Shown here piece after piece: positions 34,414 through 46,586 of a stretch of 64,000 nt of DNA. The DNA lies in NCBI GenBank assembly GCA_036346255.1, contig CM070620.1, forward strand, positions 10,962,671-11,026,670, in the 5' to 3' direction. The stretch comes from Ampelocalamus luodianensis. Its lineage: Eukaryota; Streptophyta; Magnoliopsida; Poales; Poaceae. Numbering within the stretch: position 1 is the stretch's first letter; every line of letters begins with the position of its first letter. The translations under genes were made by a program, and so were the position numbers. The notes beneath the pieces are model-generated. The model was not told where the DNA came from, searched no databases, and saw only the letters and a program-made list of their open reading frames with translations.

Positions 34414-35842
34414 TTTCAAGTTTTTCTGTCTTGTTTGTTATGTACAGCGTAAAATTCTACGATACCCAGCTATGGACTCTTCGTTAAACTTCTACGCGAG
34501 GATGTTGCAGAAGCGCAAGTGTCTTACGCAAGTGGGAGACCAGCCGACGTCGAAGCGTATCAGGCCGATCGGGCGCACTCCGTATCGAAGACGTGAGTTA
34601 TATACAATTTGCATCCTTGTTACATTTCTTACTGTACGATCCACTTACATCATGAAAACGCAGGACATGGACAACTTCTACACTCACCACCACCGTGGGC
34701 AGCCCTAAGACAAGAGGCACTCGCTATGGCGTCGCGGAGACAAGTAGCCAAATTATCTAGACTTTGGTATATCCCATGTTATGCGATTATGTTTGTCTAT
34801 ATTTGTGTTCATATTTTGTTTTGCTATATGTATACGCGTGTTTTGGTTGTTACTTAATGTGTGATGCCCGTAATACTACACAACCAAATCCAACGCTACA
34901 CTACAGCACTACAACGACATACAACGATCACAAAATGTTATTGCGGGTCTAATAGATAGTTTTCCTCAAGTAGGAAAAAAAATAGCATATTTGCAATATC
35001 CCACAACCTCCTCTAGACCGGAAATAAACCTCATGTCAAGACATGTATATCACCAAAATGTAACCTAGCAAATCTCAAATACATTCCAAGTCACATGAAA
35101 TTATGAAACCCTAATTTCCGAAACATAAAATTCAAATTCTCGTGACCTAAATCCTATTTTTTTTAGACAATATCAGAACACATATAAAATTGCCGAAATA
35201 TTACACAATAAAGTCCACTGCGTGAGTACCCTTCAAAATAAAATTCAATTTTTTGGAGCTTATTTTCTACGTTTATTGATTCGTACGAACGCGACAGTCA
35301 TACGAAGTAGAGATAATAATTCTGAACGGATAAAATTATGAAAAATTTACACAAGTAAGTACACGGTGTCAGGAGGCTACACAAAATATTTCATAATTTT
35401 TTGAACTCATTTGCTATATTTTAAAATTATTTCAAATTTCAGATTCTAACTAATTATCTAATTAACCTAACCTAATTACTAACCCTAACCTAATCATTGC
35501 TAACCTAAACCTAACCTAGCGCACTATTGCGGGGCGGGTGGCAACGCTCCTCGCAATAGTGCCGATGACTTTTTTGGCCGTGGCGCGGTGGGCTGCAGCG
35601 GAGCGATCTTGCGAGCGCACGACACGTGGCGGGGTGGCCGTGCGGCGCGGAAGCAGTGCGGCTCGGGTAAGGTGGCGGGAACAGGGCCGAGCGCGGGGTG
35701 GGCGCGCGCCCGTGGGGGTACGTGTCGCGACGCGGTGGCCGCGCTCCCGCGTTGCTATATTTGTAAATACGATTGGAACGTGGTTAGAAGTGCAAATACC
35801 GGTTGAAAAGTGGCCGTATCCGCCAAAATTTTTGCATGGGTG

Positions 35843-35927
35843 AGCCCTGTAATCTAATCCTAGTACAAGTGTACAACTATATACACATGCATACAAGTAC
35901 TTTGTATTCCTCTAGCTAATACTGGTA
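35843..35927. other. Spacer
   Basis: A short AT-rich spacer between MULE-2's duplication and a MITE. Nothing seen in it. Confidence 0.4.
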
Positions 35928-36411
35928 ATCCCTCCGGTCACAAATATACGTCGTTTTAGGATACGAGCCTTCAAACTTCCAAAACTTTGACTATCAAGAT
36001 CTTTTCAAAAAAATTTATATTTGATACATGAAAAATCATATGTATAGATTTGTCTCGAAAAATATTTTCATAATATTATAATTTCATTAGGTGTTACCCC
36101 ATTTGATTCCAAATACAAATCGTCTTGGATATTGACACAGTCTCAAGGTGAAACTTTGACCATCAATTTCTATAAAAATGTGTCGTTTCAAATAATCTAG
36201 TAATACCAATTTCATGTTAATCTTGGTATTTCTTTTACATATTGTGGTCAAATATAAAAATGTTTTACCGGCATAAATTCTAAAATGACTTACATTTAGT
36301 ATCGAAGGTGATATAACTTATACTATATTGCAATAGAAAATTAGTGGTCAGAATTGTGTTTTGATGACCGTGTCAATATCCAAAATGAGTAGTATTTGTG
36401 ATTGAAGGGAG
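35928..36411. mobile_element. Composite Stowaway-like MITE (CTCCCTCCG type)
   Basis: The left end TAATCCCTCCGGTCACAAATA is matched inverted at the right (TATTTGTGATTGAAGGGAGTA), with TA on both sides. A second left-type end starts near 36110 (CCAAATACAAATCGTCTTGG) and pairs better with the right end. This suggests two nested or recombined copies. Confidence 0.65.
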
Positions 36412-37046
36412 TATCATGCCGGTGATTGATCGCCTCTTGCCTTTTTTCTGAAAAGAAACATTAAGGAGAGGGTAAATAAACAAGATGCTTCAAAGTGAGT
36501 GCGAATTCGATTGCAAGTAAAACAAGGCAGTGAAATCGAGCAAGTGGCGTGGGTCAGCCTCACAGATCGATATGTCCTGTGTGCTCAGAGAGGTCAGTGG
36601 AGTTGCAGAGCTAGCATAGCATGCGTAGCTAGCCGCCGTAAGCAGGGTTTGTGTTCATGCGTGTGTGCGTTGTGGGGCCTTTTAATAGACGCATGGATCC
36701 CGCGGAAATCACGCAAAGCTGGAACTTTGGTCTATGCCTCATACGTTCAATCAAGCAATCTCAGTTTGCGCGCTATGTTGCTTGTGTTTGTTGATTTCCT
36801 GTGCTGAATGTCACGCATGGTGCTTGCTTGCCCTTCATACAAGCATATATCTGCTTTTTTGGGGTGGGGTGTGGGGAGGGATATTTGACCGACTTTAGAA
36901 GAGGTATTGGGGAACAGGGATTAGCTACCTCTCAAAGCCTGACTTTTGCAGTACAAGAAGAGCGGAGAGACAGAGTTTTTATATTATCAGTACAAAAATA
37001 GGTTTATGTTGTCCTAAGGGCAGTACTCCCAATAGGATGATGTCAA
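36412..37046. other. Spacer without recognised gene
   Basis: Small open frames at 36499-36807 and 36801-37001 have no domain, signal or splice pattern that I recognise. Confidence 0.35.
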
Positions 37047-37051
37047 CAATG

Positions 37052-40000
37052 TGTTGGAATTAATACGGGTTAGATCTAATTTTAATTCTAATTAATTTTT
37101 AAAAAATCCCAAAGACTCATGTGCACGTGCTAAAACTATTTAATCTCACATAGAGAGTTGAAGGGAAGTTACACCACTTTAAAAGGTGGAACGTGGTAAC
37201 CCCCTTGTGGAATTGGAGAGAGTTAATACACGCGCGTGTTCGCTCGCTCGCCTTGTCTCGCCGAGCCGTGCCGTGCGTGTGCGCGCGTACACAGGAGTGT
37301 CGGGTGCGTGCTCGTTTTTCTTTATCTATTCGAAAATCAAAACGCACCGACTCGCAGTTAATGGCAGTAACTGGTTGATGGCGAATCAATGGTGACCGTT
37401 TCCAAAAGCCTCTGGCCTCTTTGTTTTTGGCTATTAGTTATGTAGAACAGGGTACTGGTTCCTCTTCTAGACTCTCTACGACAGACACAAAAAGAACTCT
37501 ACAATTTTGTTGCTGTCTCTGGCGATCTCCATCCCGGCGAGACGCGTGTACGGCTACATCGGGAGAGCAGGCCTCCAGAACCCTCGTCCTTGAAGTGTAA
37601 CAGCCCTAACTTAGGGTTTGTATTTCAAATGTAAAATTTTGAGGAGAAATAAAAACTTTTGTTGTCTCTTCAAATCATTTGAAAGTTTCTACAATTTTCC
37701 CTAGCAATTTCCAATTTGTAGAATTTAATTCTTGTGATTGGAAATTGTTGATTATCAGATTCTAGCCTTCAAACTTGTGATCATCCTCTGAAGCTATTTT
37801 TCCTAGCATCTTGATCATCCTATCTACCTCCTGAATTATTTCACAATTTTTAGATTTTGTTTGCTATTTCAAATGGCCAAGTCAACTCTGTTTGAAATCT
37901 GGTCAAACTCCTGTACAGCAGCTTGTGAATTTTCTCTAGAATAATGCAGTGCATAAAAGTTCTGGAAAAATTATACAAGGTTGTCCTCTGTCCCTAGTAG
38001 CTACCATAAAATTTCAGAAATTTTTGTAGCTCTGGGTCTACCTCTAAAAATTCCCAAACCTTCTCTGTCTTTTAAATCAAAATCTAAAAGTACTGTTCCT
38101 CGGGCCCGAACCCAACTCAGGCTCGAGTCCGACCCGCGCCACTTGACTCGGTCGCGTCAACTAGCTGCACCGCGCGCGAGTCCAATTGATCGTGGCCGTC
38201 CGATGCAAATCGAACGATCCACGTTGCGTGCGCAACCGACCTGTCCGAATGCATACATCAATCTCGACCGTCCATTTCAGATCCAACGGTCGGCATCTTT
38301 CCGATAGAGTCGAACCTCTGGCTCGCACCGCTTCGCTGCTATCGCTGACTGGTGGTCCCCACTTGTCAGCTTCGTCCTCGTCTTCTCCGCACCTCACCGG
38401 AGCTCGCGGCCGTGCGTGCATGCTTGCCACGTACCTCGCCGCTGCCACCTATTTGCCCTCGTGTCTGTCCGTAGAGCATCGCCAGAGCTTCATAACCTCA
38501 CCGCACTCATTCAGTCATCGTTTCCTTCGCTCTCTCACCTTCTCCGCCCAAATTTTCCTCTCGGCGGAGAAGAACTCGGCGTAGCGCCGCCGTTCGAGCC
38601 GCCAGAGCCGCGACCGCGATCGTGTTCCTCTCGCCTCGCCGCCTCCATTTTGCCTATTCCGGTCCTTGGCGTCCGGTGGATCACCGGGCGGTATCGTAAA
38701 TCTCTCGCCTCGGCGATCTCGGCCCGCGAGCTTGCTAGCGTTACGTGAGTCTCAAGCCTCGGCGTTTGGTTCCACTTGATCGCAATGCTCCACGATGCTC
38801 ACGGTGGGTTCGTTTACGTCTTTGGTGCATCGTGGAAGCCGTGCGACCGATTTTCTCGAGCTCGGTGTTTCGCGCCGTGGTGATTCCGCCGTCTCGGACC
38901 TCCTTCGCCGCCATCATCTTGTGCTTATTGTTCACGGGATCAAGGCGGAGCTGTGGCGCACCTTCCGAGTCTTCGAAGCCGTAGCGTCTTCTCGCGAGGC
39001 CGCATCTTCTTCTCGCCTCCGTTCGCGCCACTGCCGCGGCATTTCCGTGACTCGCGTCACCGTCATCGAGTTCGCGAGGTCCTTGCGAACCCGGGTACCA
39101 CTCACTCGTCTTGAAACTCACTGGTTTGCTAGATCACTGCGCGCCGCACCGCCGTGCCGTGCTGTCGCCGGTGAACCGCGGTGAAGATTAGTTTAACTCT
39201 AATCATGTCTTCTTTGAGTCTACGATTTGTGGGCCCTCTCGGTAATCACGTTTAGAAATCGTTTAATCCAATCGTTATTTGTTCTCTGGGTCACTGCCAT
39301 GTGGGCCCATGCTGTCAGTTGTTAGTTGTGTAGCACTGATAATGCGTTTTCTCTGTTGGGAAACGTATTTCTTTGTGAGAGTAGGTTAAGTTTGCGCGTT
39401 GATATGTCAAAGACGTATTCTTAGAATACGCCTTCGACGTCGCTTTCGCGTCGCGGGCTATTCTGTCAAGACTTTCGGCGGGCCCATCTGTCGATGTCAG
39501 GGTTAGTTGGCTGTCGGTAGGAAAGGGTATAAATGCTTTAGTATTTCTGAAATGCTTTTCTGTTGCACTGTTAAATCATTTAAACTTGTAAAATGCATAA
39601 CTAATTCAATTTTTATCCAAATTGCATGAAACCAGTGCTGTTATTTTTCATTTTAAATGTATTACTTACTAAAATTAGTTTCATCCATGTCTCTGTAGCA
39701 AAAATCTGTTATCTAATAAAATGATGTCTTATGTATCTTCTAAATTAGAAAATGCATATCTTTTCCAATAATTGTCCAAATTCAATGAACCCAGTTTTGT
39801 AAAATTTCATTTTCAGTATACTAACTGTTAGGATAGGTTTTATACACTGTTTCTGTTTATGAAAAGTTGTTAAGTAACTAACTAGTGACATGTTGTATTT
39901 TTAGCTTAGAAAATTCATAGAAAATTATTAGCATCTTAAAATGATTTGTTCTCTGTTTCTAAATTTTGTTATATCTTGTTTAGGCTGCTGTGTGAATTTT

Positions 40001-42185
40001 GGCATGAGTTGATGTTGTTGTATGCTTAAGTTTTGTCGGTGTTATTCGTCCTTATTTGCTGTTGTGTTCGATCGTTAGGCTTCGATATTTGCGGCAACCC
40101 TGAGGACGATCCTCCGCACCTTATTGAGCAACGACATCCGAGCAAGCGTTTGATCATGATTAATCCCAGTATTTTAAAGTTTAATATTTTGTTTCAATTT
40201 GTATGTATGCATCGCTTAATTTGTGTTAAAATGGTTAGTTAAATCGTAATGCATATCCTGTAGACAAAATATGGATCTCTACTACGAGCCTAAGTTATTT
40301 CTTTGTGATTAGAGATCATTGGATGATCTCTTGTCACTTAGTAGATTCGGGTCAACTTGCTTAGACATGCTTAGTATCGGTAGAACTGGGCAGTTATCGA
40401 CTTTAGTCGGTAACCTTGATCACACAAAATTTACTATAACTTTATGTTTTAGCATTTCTGCTGTTTATCTGCAAAACTAAAAATGAAAACAAAACATGGT
40501 TTAGACTTGGGCACAATGGTAAGACTGGTGTGATCTGTTGGGTGTGACTGGAAAGGTGCCCGAGTCAATTAAGGACCGAGTTACTTGCGCCACCGTACTG
40601 AGCATTTTGCGTGCTAACCACACTAGAGTATATGGGACCTCTCTTGACCTAGTACTTTGGCGTGTATTGGCTCCGGGTCGCAGGAGGTCGCAGGAGGGAT
40701 GGAGGTGGGAGCATGGTAGTTGTCCAAAAGCTTTATCCTGAGTGGGTAGTTGTCTTTCGGCTTTACCATGTAAGCGTATGGTGTTTCTACCCATACGAGC
40801 GGCTCGAGTTGATACACAATATTGGAAACAGTCTCGTAGGACTTAGTCTGTGCAAGCATACCTTCGGAAGTGTGCTTTGGCTTAAAGGCGATGCGAAGTG
40901 TGGGTACATTGGTACACCTGCGGGGTTTAAAACTATTCGAATAGCCTCGTCCCTAGGTTATGGACACGCTGGATCGCCCCAAGAACTAGACTCCAACATT
41001 TAAATTAAAACTTGATGGGTGGTACGAATGCGGGATTCGTGCTATTGTTGTGGTGACTATTGGGATAGTCACTTCTAGGTTGTTTATCTTTCGCTATTGT
41101 TATTAATATCCTTCTTGTTATTTCAATCTTAAAATGAATTGCAAACTTGCCTTCAAAGCTGTATTACATTATTGCAAATGAAAATTGGCTTTATGCAAAT
41201 AAAACATATGGCCTCCACTAGACAAGCTTTGCATGTAGCATATGAACAGTGCCGCTAGTTCACACGTCGATCTTGCGGGTACAAAGACAATCTTTGTACT
41301 CGGTGCTTTGCTTAATGTTTTTGTTGCAGAGGAAGAAGGTGAGCCTCGGGGGCCTCACTGCGTGAGTGTCTTTGTCGCCGTGGGTGACGACTAGTCTTGG
41401 CGGTCCGGTCGGATGCCTTGTGGGTTGGAGGCACACCGATTGGCTTTGTTTATAGCCATCTTATGGCACTTTTGCTTCGCCGTCGTTGTTGTCTATTTGT
41501 GTATCTTGTGGCCTGTCGGCCTATGTCTGTAATATTGTTACTATTTGTTTATCTTCCGTTTGTAGTGTGATGTTTGGACTCTATGTTTGGAATGGAGTTG
41601 ATGCATACTTTTGTTGTGAGGTGTGTATCATGCAGGAAGTATACATATCTCGAGATCGATTTATTTGATTTGTGATGCTAGGACCAGGTGGTTGGTTAAG
41701 CATTACAAACCAAATAAATTGGGGTCCTCACATGAAGGCTTGCACGAGCGAGGACGAATAAGGTTTTTGGGGAGCGTTCGCGCAACTGCTCGCTTCATCT
41801 GATTTTCTGCTACATCTACATCTGCGCGACTACTACCACGACATCCACGAAGTTCTTTGCTACATCTACATCAACTGCACAACTACTACCACGACGTCCA
41901 CTACACCATGACTAACGACGACCTCATCAAGACTTTGCTTCTATTTCTGCTACTCCTTCTGCTGGATCTGGGTATGCCTATCTCGCACTTGTTGTTTACT
42001 TAGCTTTATTATCTGTTGTTGACTTGAACATTGAGATAAGTATGCTAGTTTTTGTCTTTTTAGAAATTTGTATATCTATAGTGTTCTTGTCTACTGCTTT
42101 TGTAAAAATGGCTACAATATTCTTCATGATTTATCTATTACATTTCTGAATTAAAGTAATTAAAAAAATGCTCATATATTCAGCA
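37052..42185 (+). mobile_element. Copia solo LTR, split by a second solo LTR
   Basis: It starts TGTTGGAATTAATACGGG and ends TATATTCAGCA, with a perfect 5-bp duplication CAATG at 37047-37051 and 42186-42190. Without the nested insertion it is about 990 bp. It matches the 3' LTR of the copia element at 61883-62942 on the opposite strand, including TGTGCACGTGCTAAAACT and GGAATTGGAGAGAG. With no interior and one duplication, it is a solo LTR. Confidence 0.88.
37596..41732 (+). mobile_element. 4.1 kb solo LTR nested in the copia LTR
   Basis: It runs from TGTAACAGCCCTAACTTAGGG to GGGGTCCTCACA with the 5-bp duplication TGAAG at 37591-37595 and 41733-41737. The empty site is preserved in the other copia LTR near 62277-62320, where the two flanks are continuous (…CGTCCTTGAAGGCTTGCACG on the - strand). 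The 38.1-39.2 kb part is GC- and CT-rich and gives many open frames without domains. A gypsy (Ty3) origin is likely from size and ends, but no pol is present to prove it. Confidence 0.85.
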
Positions 42186-42190
42186 CAATG

Positions 42191-42717
42191 TCCATAGCAA
42201 GCCAAGCAAGCACAAGTCTGACGTGGAAGAGTAATTAAAGAAGAGAGAGATATAAGAGCAATGTCTCACGCAAGACATAGCATGTTTAAGAGGAGGACCG
42301 GACCAATGCATGTAGAAACCGATTGACACCGCGCTAGGGCTACGCGGGTGTCGATACAACGTGTTTTAATTTGTGGACTCAACTGGGCCGGCTGCGTAGT
42401 TCCCCTTCGCTTCTTCTCAAGTCGATCACTTGATGTCAGTGATATCAAGTGACGTCTATGACATAAACTTCTTCGCTATAACACAGCCTCATCATTCGCA
42501 TGATCCCTCCGTCTGCTGTCATCGTGTCACCCACCTAGTATCCTATAGTTATAGTTCCGTCAAAAAGTGTCACTATAGTTATACATAGTGCAACTTCCAT
42601 TAGAAATTGGAGAGATTCCAAAAGGAAAAGGATGCATAGTCCAAGAGGGCCAGTCTCGGTCATACTAGCTAGGGCCGGCTCAGTAGTTTTGACAAGGAAA
42701 ATGAGCTCGCTCGAGGG
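42191..42717. other. Spacer without recognised gene
   Basis: AT-balanced sequence with no ORF of note and no repeat structure that I could delimit. Confidence 0.35.
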
Positions 42718-42725
42718 GTTGGGGC

Positions 42726-44897
42726 CATAGTTACTGAAAACGGACCGGAAATTCGACCGGCGCCGTTACCGGTCCACCGGTTTATTGGTTTAACCACCGG
42801 TCTACCAGTTGAACCGACAGTTTTTAAAATAAGAATACTTTATTATTTGTGTAGCATTATTTACTCTGGAAAATACATACATTAGGATGTAAAAAAAATT
42901 ATCAGGCCAAATGTCATTGATGATAAAAGAAGATAAATTAAAAAGCAGCTTCAGTCTTTAGATCCTTAGACACTTCCTAATTTCTACTTGATGATTGGAG
43001 TACCAGGTAGCTACCAAGCAAGACAAAGCCATAAGAGTAGGGTTGCAAACGGATCGGATAGTTCATGTCTGTCCGTCCATCCGAATAAATTCGGATCTTA
43101 TTCGGAGCGTGAAACATGATATCTGGGATTTTTCTCGGATTTCGGAGTCAAAGTCGATAGTTTTTGTTGAATATGAAAACGAATTCAGGATGGAGGTATC
43201 CGTCGGATTCGGAGCTATACGGAAAATTAGTCGGAGCTATCCGATAAAATATCCGGTAACAATACACAATAGAAATTCCACTCTTCCCGTCTCATGTAGT
43301 CCCTCCCTAGTCCCGACGCTCCCGTGAAGCCATGATCCCGACCCGTCTCCCCTCCCTAACCTTAGCTACCTAACCCTAAACCCCAAATCCCAATTTCCAA
43401 ACTCAACTCACAACTGTGCCGCCGCCACCAAACCTCCCTCCCCCTCTGGGCTGCAGTGCAGTCGACCTCCCTTGCCGCCGGGAAAAGAGCCTCACCTTGC
43501 CTACCGCCACTGCCAAGACCTTTCATAGACCTCCCTCGTCGCCAAGACCTCCCTCCAAGACTCCAACGCCGTCGACCTCCGGTGGCTGCCGCTGGGTCAA
43601 GAGCCTTGCCATGCCTACCGCCGTCACCGCCAAAACCTCCCTCCGGGACTTTGGCACCGTCGACCTTCGGTAGTCGCCGCTTGCCTCCCTCGCCACCAAG
43701 ACTTGCATTGCCTCCATAGCGCCAATACCTTCCTCGCCATTGCCGCTGCGACCCTCGCTGACAGCGCCAAGATCTCCTGTGTTGTGAACTTGTGATGTAA
43801 TCAACTAGTGATGTACTTGGCTATGGCTAGTTGAATTTTGGACCGTGTGAGGTGTGAGAGTTGTGGCTTGCTACTTGTTAATTAGTTAGTAGTTACTACT
43901 TTCTTCACTAGCCGTTGTCATCTACTTGCTTAACTAGTCTTGGTCATCATGTGATGCAGTTAATTTTGCTTGTTAAACTACTAATGTAGTTGTATTTTGG
44001 ACATGTAGTATTGTTGATTGATCCTTATATGTGCGACATATATGGTTACTGTTTTCATGAATTATCTGACTAAATATTCGTGACCGATATTAGACGTATT
44101 CGGAGCAACACGTATTCACTCCACATTCGTGACCAAGATTGTCCGCATTTGTATTTGTATTCGGCGTTGTCTGTGTCCGACTCCTGATTCCGAGAAAAAA
44201 AACGTGGAATAGGGTGAGATGAGTGAAATCCGTCCATATCTGCTCCGATTGCACCCGTAAATAAGAGGAACAAACTCAGTCCAGATCCAAAAATCCAAAA
44301 GCAATAATAGCATGCGACAAGAATTTTGTGTATCTTTGGATGTACATGCTTCTTGCTGCTAGAGCTTGCTACACCTCGCCGCGGCTGCCTCCGTCAAACG
44401 CTCGAGCCGTGTAGCCGCCGCCCCCAAGCCCTTGCCTCGAAGACGCTCACCCATTCGTCGCCTCACGGGCGCATCACTGCTTCTCCCAAGCCCTCGCCAC
44501 GCAAAGCCGTCGCTCCCGAGCCCTTTCCATGCGAAGCCGACGTGCCCTCGCCGGCCATGCGTCGCCGCCGCCTAGGGCTAAGTCTAGATGAAGACTATGA
44601 ACTTACTTGGTTGGAGGGCTGTGAAAGGATAAAGTGATCATACAAACTTTCCCATTTTACCCCCTGACTAAGTGATCATACTGCAGCCTATCATACGAAA
44701 CGAGGGGTAACAAGGTCAGGTCAAATGCACACTCGGTTCGCTGATAGTCGACCGGCTGACTAGTTCTGTCAAAAACCGGCCGGTTCGTCCGGTTTTTCGG
44801 TTTAATTGCACGGACGGTCTTCGAAGAAGGTTGAGCCGACATAGTATCCGGTTCCAATTTTTCTGGTTTAGCAGGCGGTCCGGTTTTAATAGCTATG
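42726..44897. mobile_element. Non-autonomous hAT, outer element
   Basis: The inverted ends are CATAGTTACTGAAAACGGACCGG and, inverted at the right, CATAGCTATTAAAACCGGACCGC. A perfect 8-bp duplication GTTGGGGC flanks it (42718-42725 and 44898-44905). ACCGGT/CCGGTTT motifs are repeated inside both ends, typical of hAT subterminal regions. Apart from the nested element it is about 940 bp and encodes nothing recognisable. Confidence 0.88.
43038..44259. mobile_element. Non-autonomous hAT nested in the outer hAT
   Basis: The ends are TAGGGTTGCAAACGGATCGGATA and, inverted at the right, TACGGGTGCAATCGGAGCAGATA, recalling the nDart style of rice hATs. The flanking 8 bases are CATAAGAG (43030-43037) and AATAAGAG (44260-44267). 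The interior has TCGGA/TCCGA-rich flanks and a CT- and GCC-rich centre (43380-43790) that could be acquired host sequence. Its open frames are low complexity. Confidence 0.82.
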
Positions 44898-45478
44898 GTT
44901 GGGGCTCGGATATCAATGAGGGCAGAAAACAAAAATAGGCAGGTAGCCAGCGAGGAGGGCAAACGTTGAATCAAGGCTTTCCAAGAGAGGTCACCTCAGC
45001 AGGGCGCGTCCATCGATCGATCACACGCCGTCGACCCAACCACCTGAAAAGATTTGACTTCAATTCCTTCTTCCTCCACGCATCTCCCCCCCCCCCCACC
45101 CCTCTCTGCTTTCTTTATTGTGATTGACGCTGACAATTGCATGCATGAATCCATGCACGGTGGTCATAGGGTTGTTCCCCAAATTGACAAATCTGCTGTT
45201 GCAAAGTTGCAACCGCGTGCATGCTCTTGTCTATCTGTAAATTAATTTATCGGATGAATGGCGCCGTACAACACTTCTGAATTCTGATTGATATTAGTAG
45301 TACACTGCTGCTTTGTGAGTTTGCTTGTTTGTAGCTCAGTGTCGACCTGTATGATCATACTACCAGTAGTAGTTTTTTGTTGGTGTACAGATTGATTTCT
45401 TGATCTGTAGTAGATCGACAAGAATATTTATAGGTTTAGAACTGGAGTAACTTCATACAGGCTGCTTCTGTACATATA

Positions 45479-45733
45479 CTCCCATTCATTTTGTTTAGAT
45501 GTCGATCTAGAATATTTGCAGTCAACCAAAACTTTGACCGCTAATATACATAAAGGTATTTGGATTTGTCATATAGAAATAATATTAAATATTTATCATA
45601 AAAAATACTTATTATCATTATATTTTTAATAATGTTTACCTACTAACATATAATTAAAAAGTAATGGTCAAAAAATATATATTGAAAACCGTGTCGATTT
45701 CTAAAAGAATAAGTGAAAAAGAAAAGAGGTAGT
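45479..45733. mobile_element. Stowaway-like MITE remnant
   Basis: It starts TACTCCCATTCATTTTGTTT and ends AAAAGAGGTAGTA, the worn inverted ends of the CTCCCTCCG family. The interior contains the family's AAAGTAATGGTCAAA and GTGTCGATTTCTA segments. Confidence 0.5.
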
Positions 45734-46189
45734 AACTCCATACTGGAAATTTTCATACAGGCTAACCTCTGTAGGTTTAACACTTCAATTAGTCAAGGGT
45801 ACTAGGTACCAGGTATAGTACTATACAGTTGGGTTTCATGAACACCTCGGAGAAAAACTGCAGCTAGGGACTCAGAACCAACGTACAAAAAGAATTGACA
45901 TATAAATGGCTTAATTCATTTGCAAGAGAACAATATACTCAACATCTTTATTGATTGATCACCTTTTGTTTTGGCTCATGAACTACAAATCCAATCAGGT
46001 CGTAGCTATGACATCCAATCCAGGGAACAAATCTATACTAGCTAGGAGAGGGCAGATCGAGCAAGACTCCATATATGCATGGTCCATACATATATATAAA
46101 CATATGCGCTCTCTTTAAACTTTTTGTGGCACAACAAAAGATGAATCCTTTCGTAACCTTGGCCGGCCGGCCCCTAGCTAGCTCATCAG

Positions 46190-46212
46190 GCGCGCGCGCG
46201 CGCACACACACC
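46190..46212. repeat. (CG)n(CA)n microsatellite
   Basis: Alternating CG followed by CA dinucleotides, about 22 bases, directly visible. Confidence 0.8.
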
Positions 46213-46586
46213 ATGCATCAGAAGCAAGCAATGCGCATATGCCCTTTAGGCAGGCAAGCAAGCTACCTCTTGCTCCTGCCTGCTGCCTTTGATAAAGCCT
46301 ATCTATCTATATCTACCACGCACACACAAACACACGCATCCATGTCTCTCCCCTTTTGCACTTTGTTCCTAGATCAACGGTTGTCTTATCTTATTCTTTC
46401 CTCTTAGCCTCTTTTGCTTTCTTCTAACTTTGGTTTCCTCCTGTTACGTGCATATGGGGCACACATGTGTATGCATCTGATCTGATCATATGGCTACTTA
46501 CTTAGACACACTTCGATCCAGCTGAAGCCAAGCAAGCCGTCTTCGCTTCCAATCCGATCTCGGTCCATTGACACATCGACGACGGC

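Larger units (their letters stand above)
30016..35832 (+). mobile_element. MULE-2, Mutator-like element with about 780-bp inverted repeats
   Basis: The left end AATTTTTGGCGGATACGG is matched inverted by AATTTTGGCGGATACGG on the right. Flanks are TGCATAGGTG (30006-30015) and TGCATGGGTG (35833-35842), a 10-bp duplication with one mismatch. The inverted repeats span about 30016-30806 and 35070-35832. Both hold a GCACTATTGCGGG…CCGCAATAGTGC hairpin and telomere-like AACCCTAA runs. The transposase, leader repeat and zinc knuckle are closely related to MULE-1, while the outer repeats have diverged. Length is 5,817 bp. Confidence 0.9.
44906..46586. other. Spacer downstream of the KANADI gene
   Basis: It holds an old MITE (45479-45733), a (CG)n(CA)n run (46190-46212) and otherwise no gene. 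The part next to 46586 is probably KANADI 3' UTR. Confidence 0.4.

Noticed and set aside
38100..39184. GC-rich open frames that look like a gene 5' end
   Set aside because: They lie inside the 4.1 kb solo LTR, have no start-splice pattern and no domain.
43416..43804. Pro- and Ser-rich open frames
   Set aside because: Low-complexity GCC repeats within a non-autonomous hAT; kept only as possible captured DNA.
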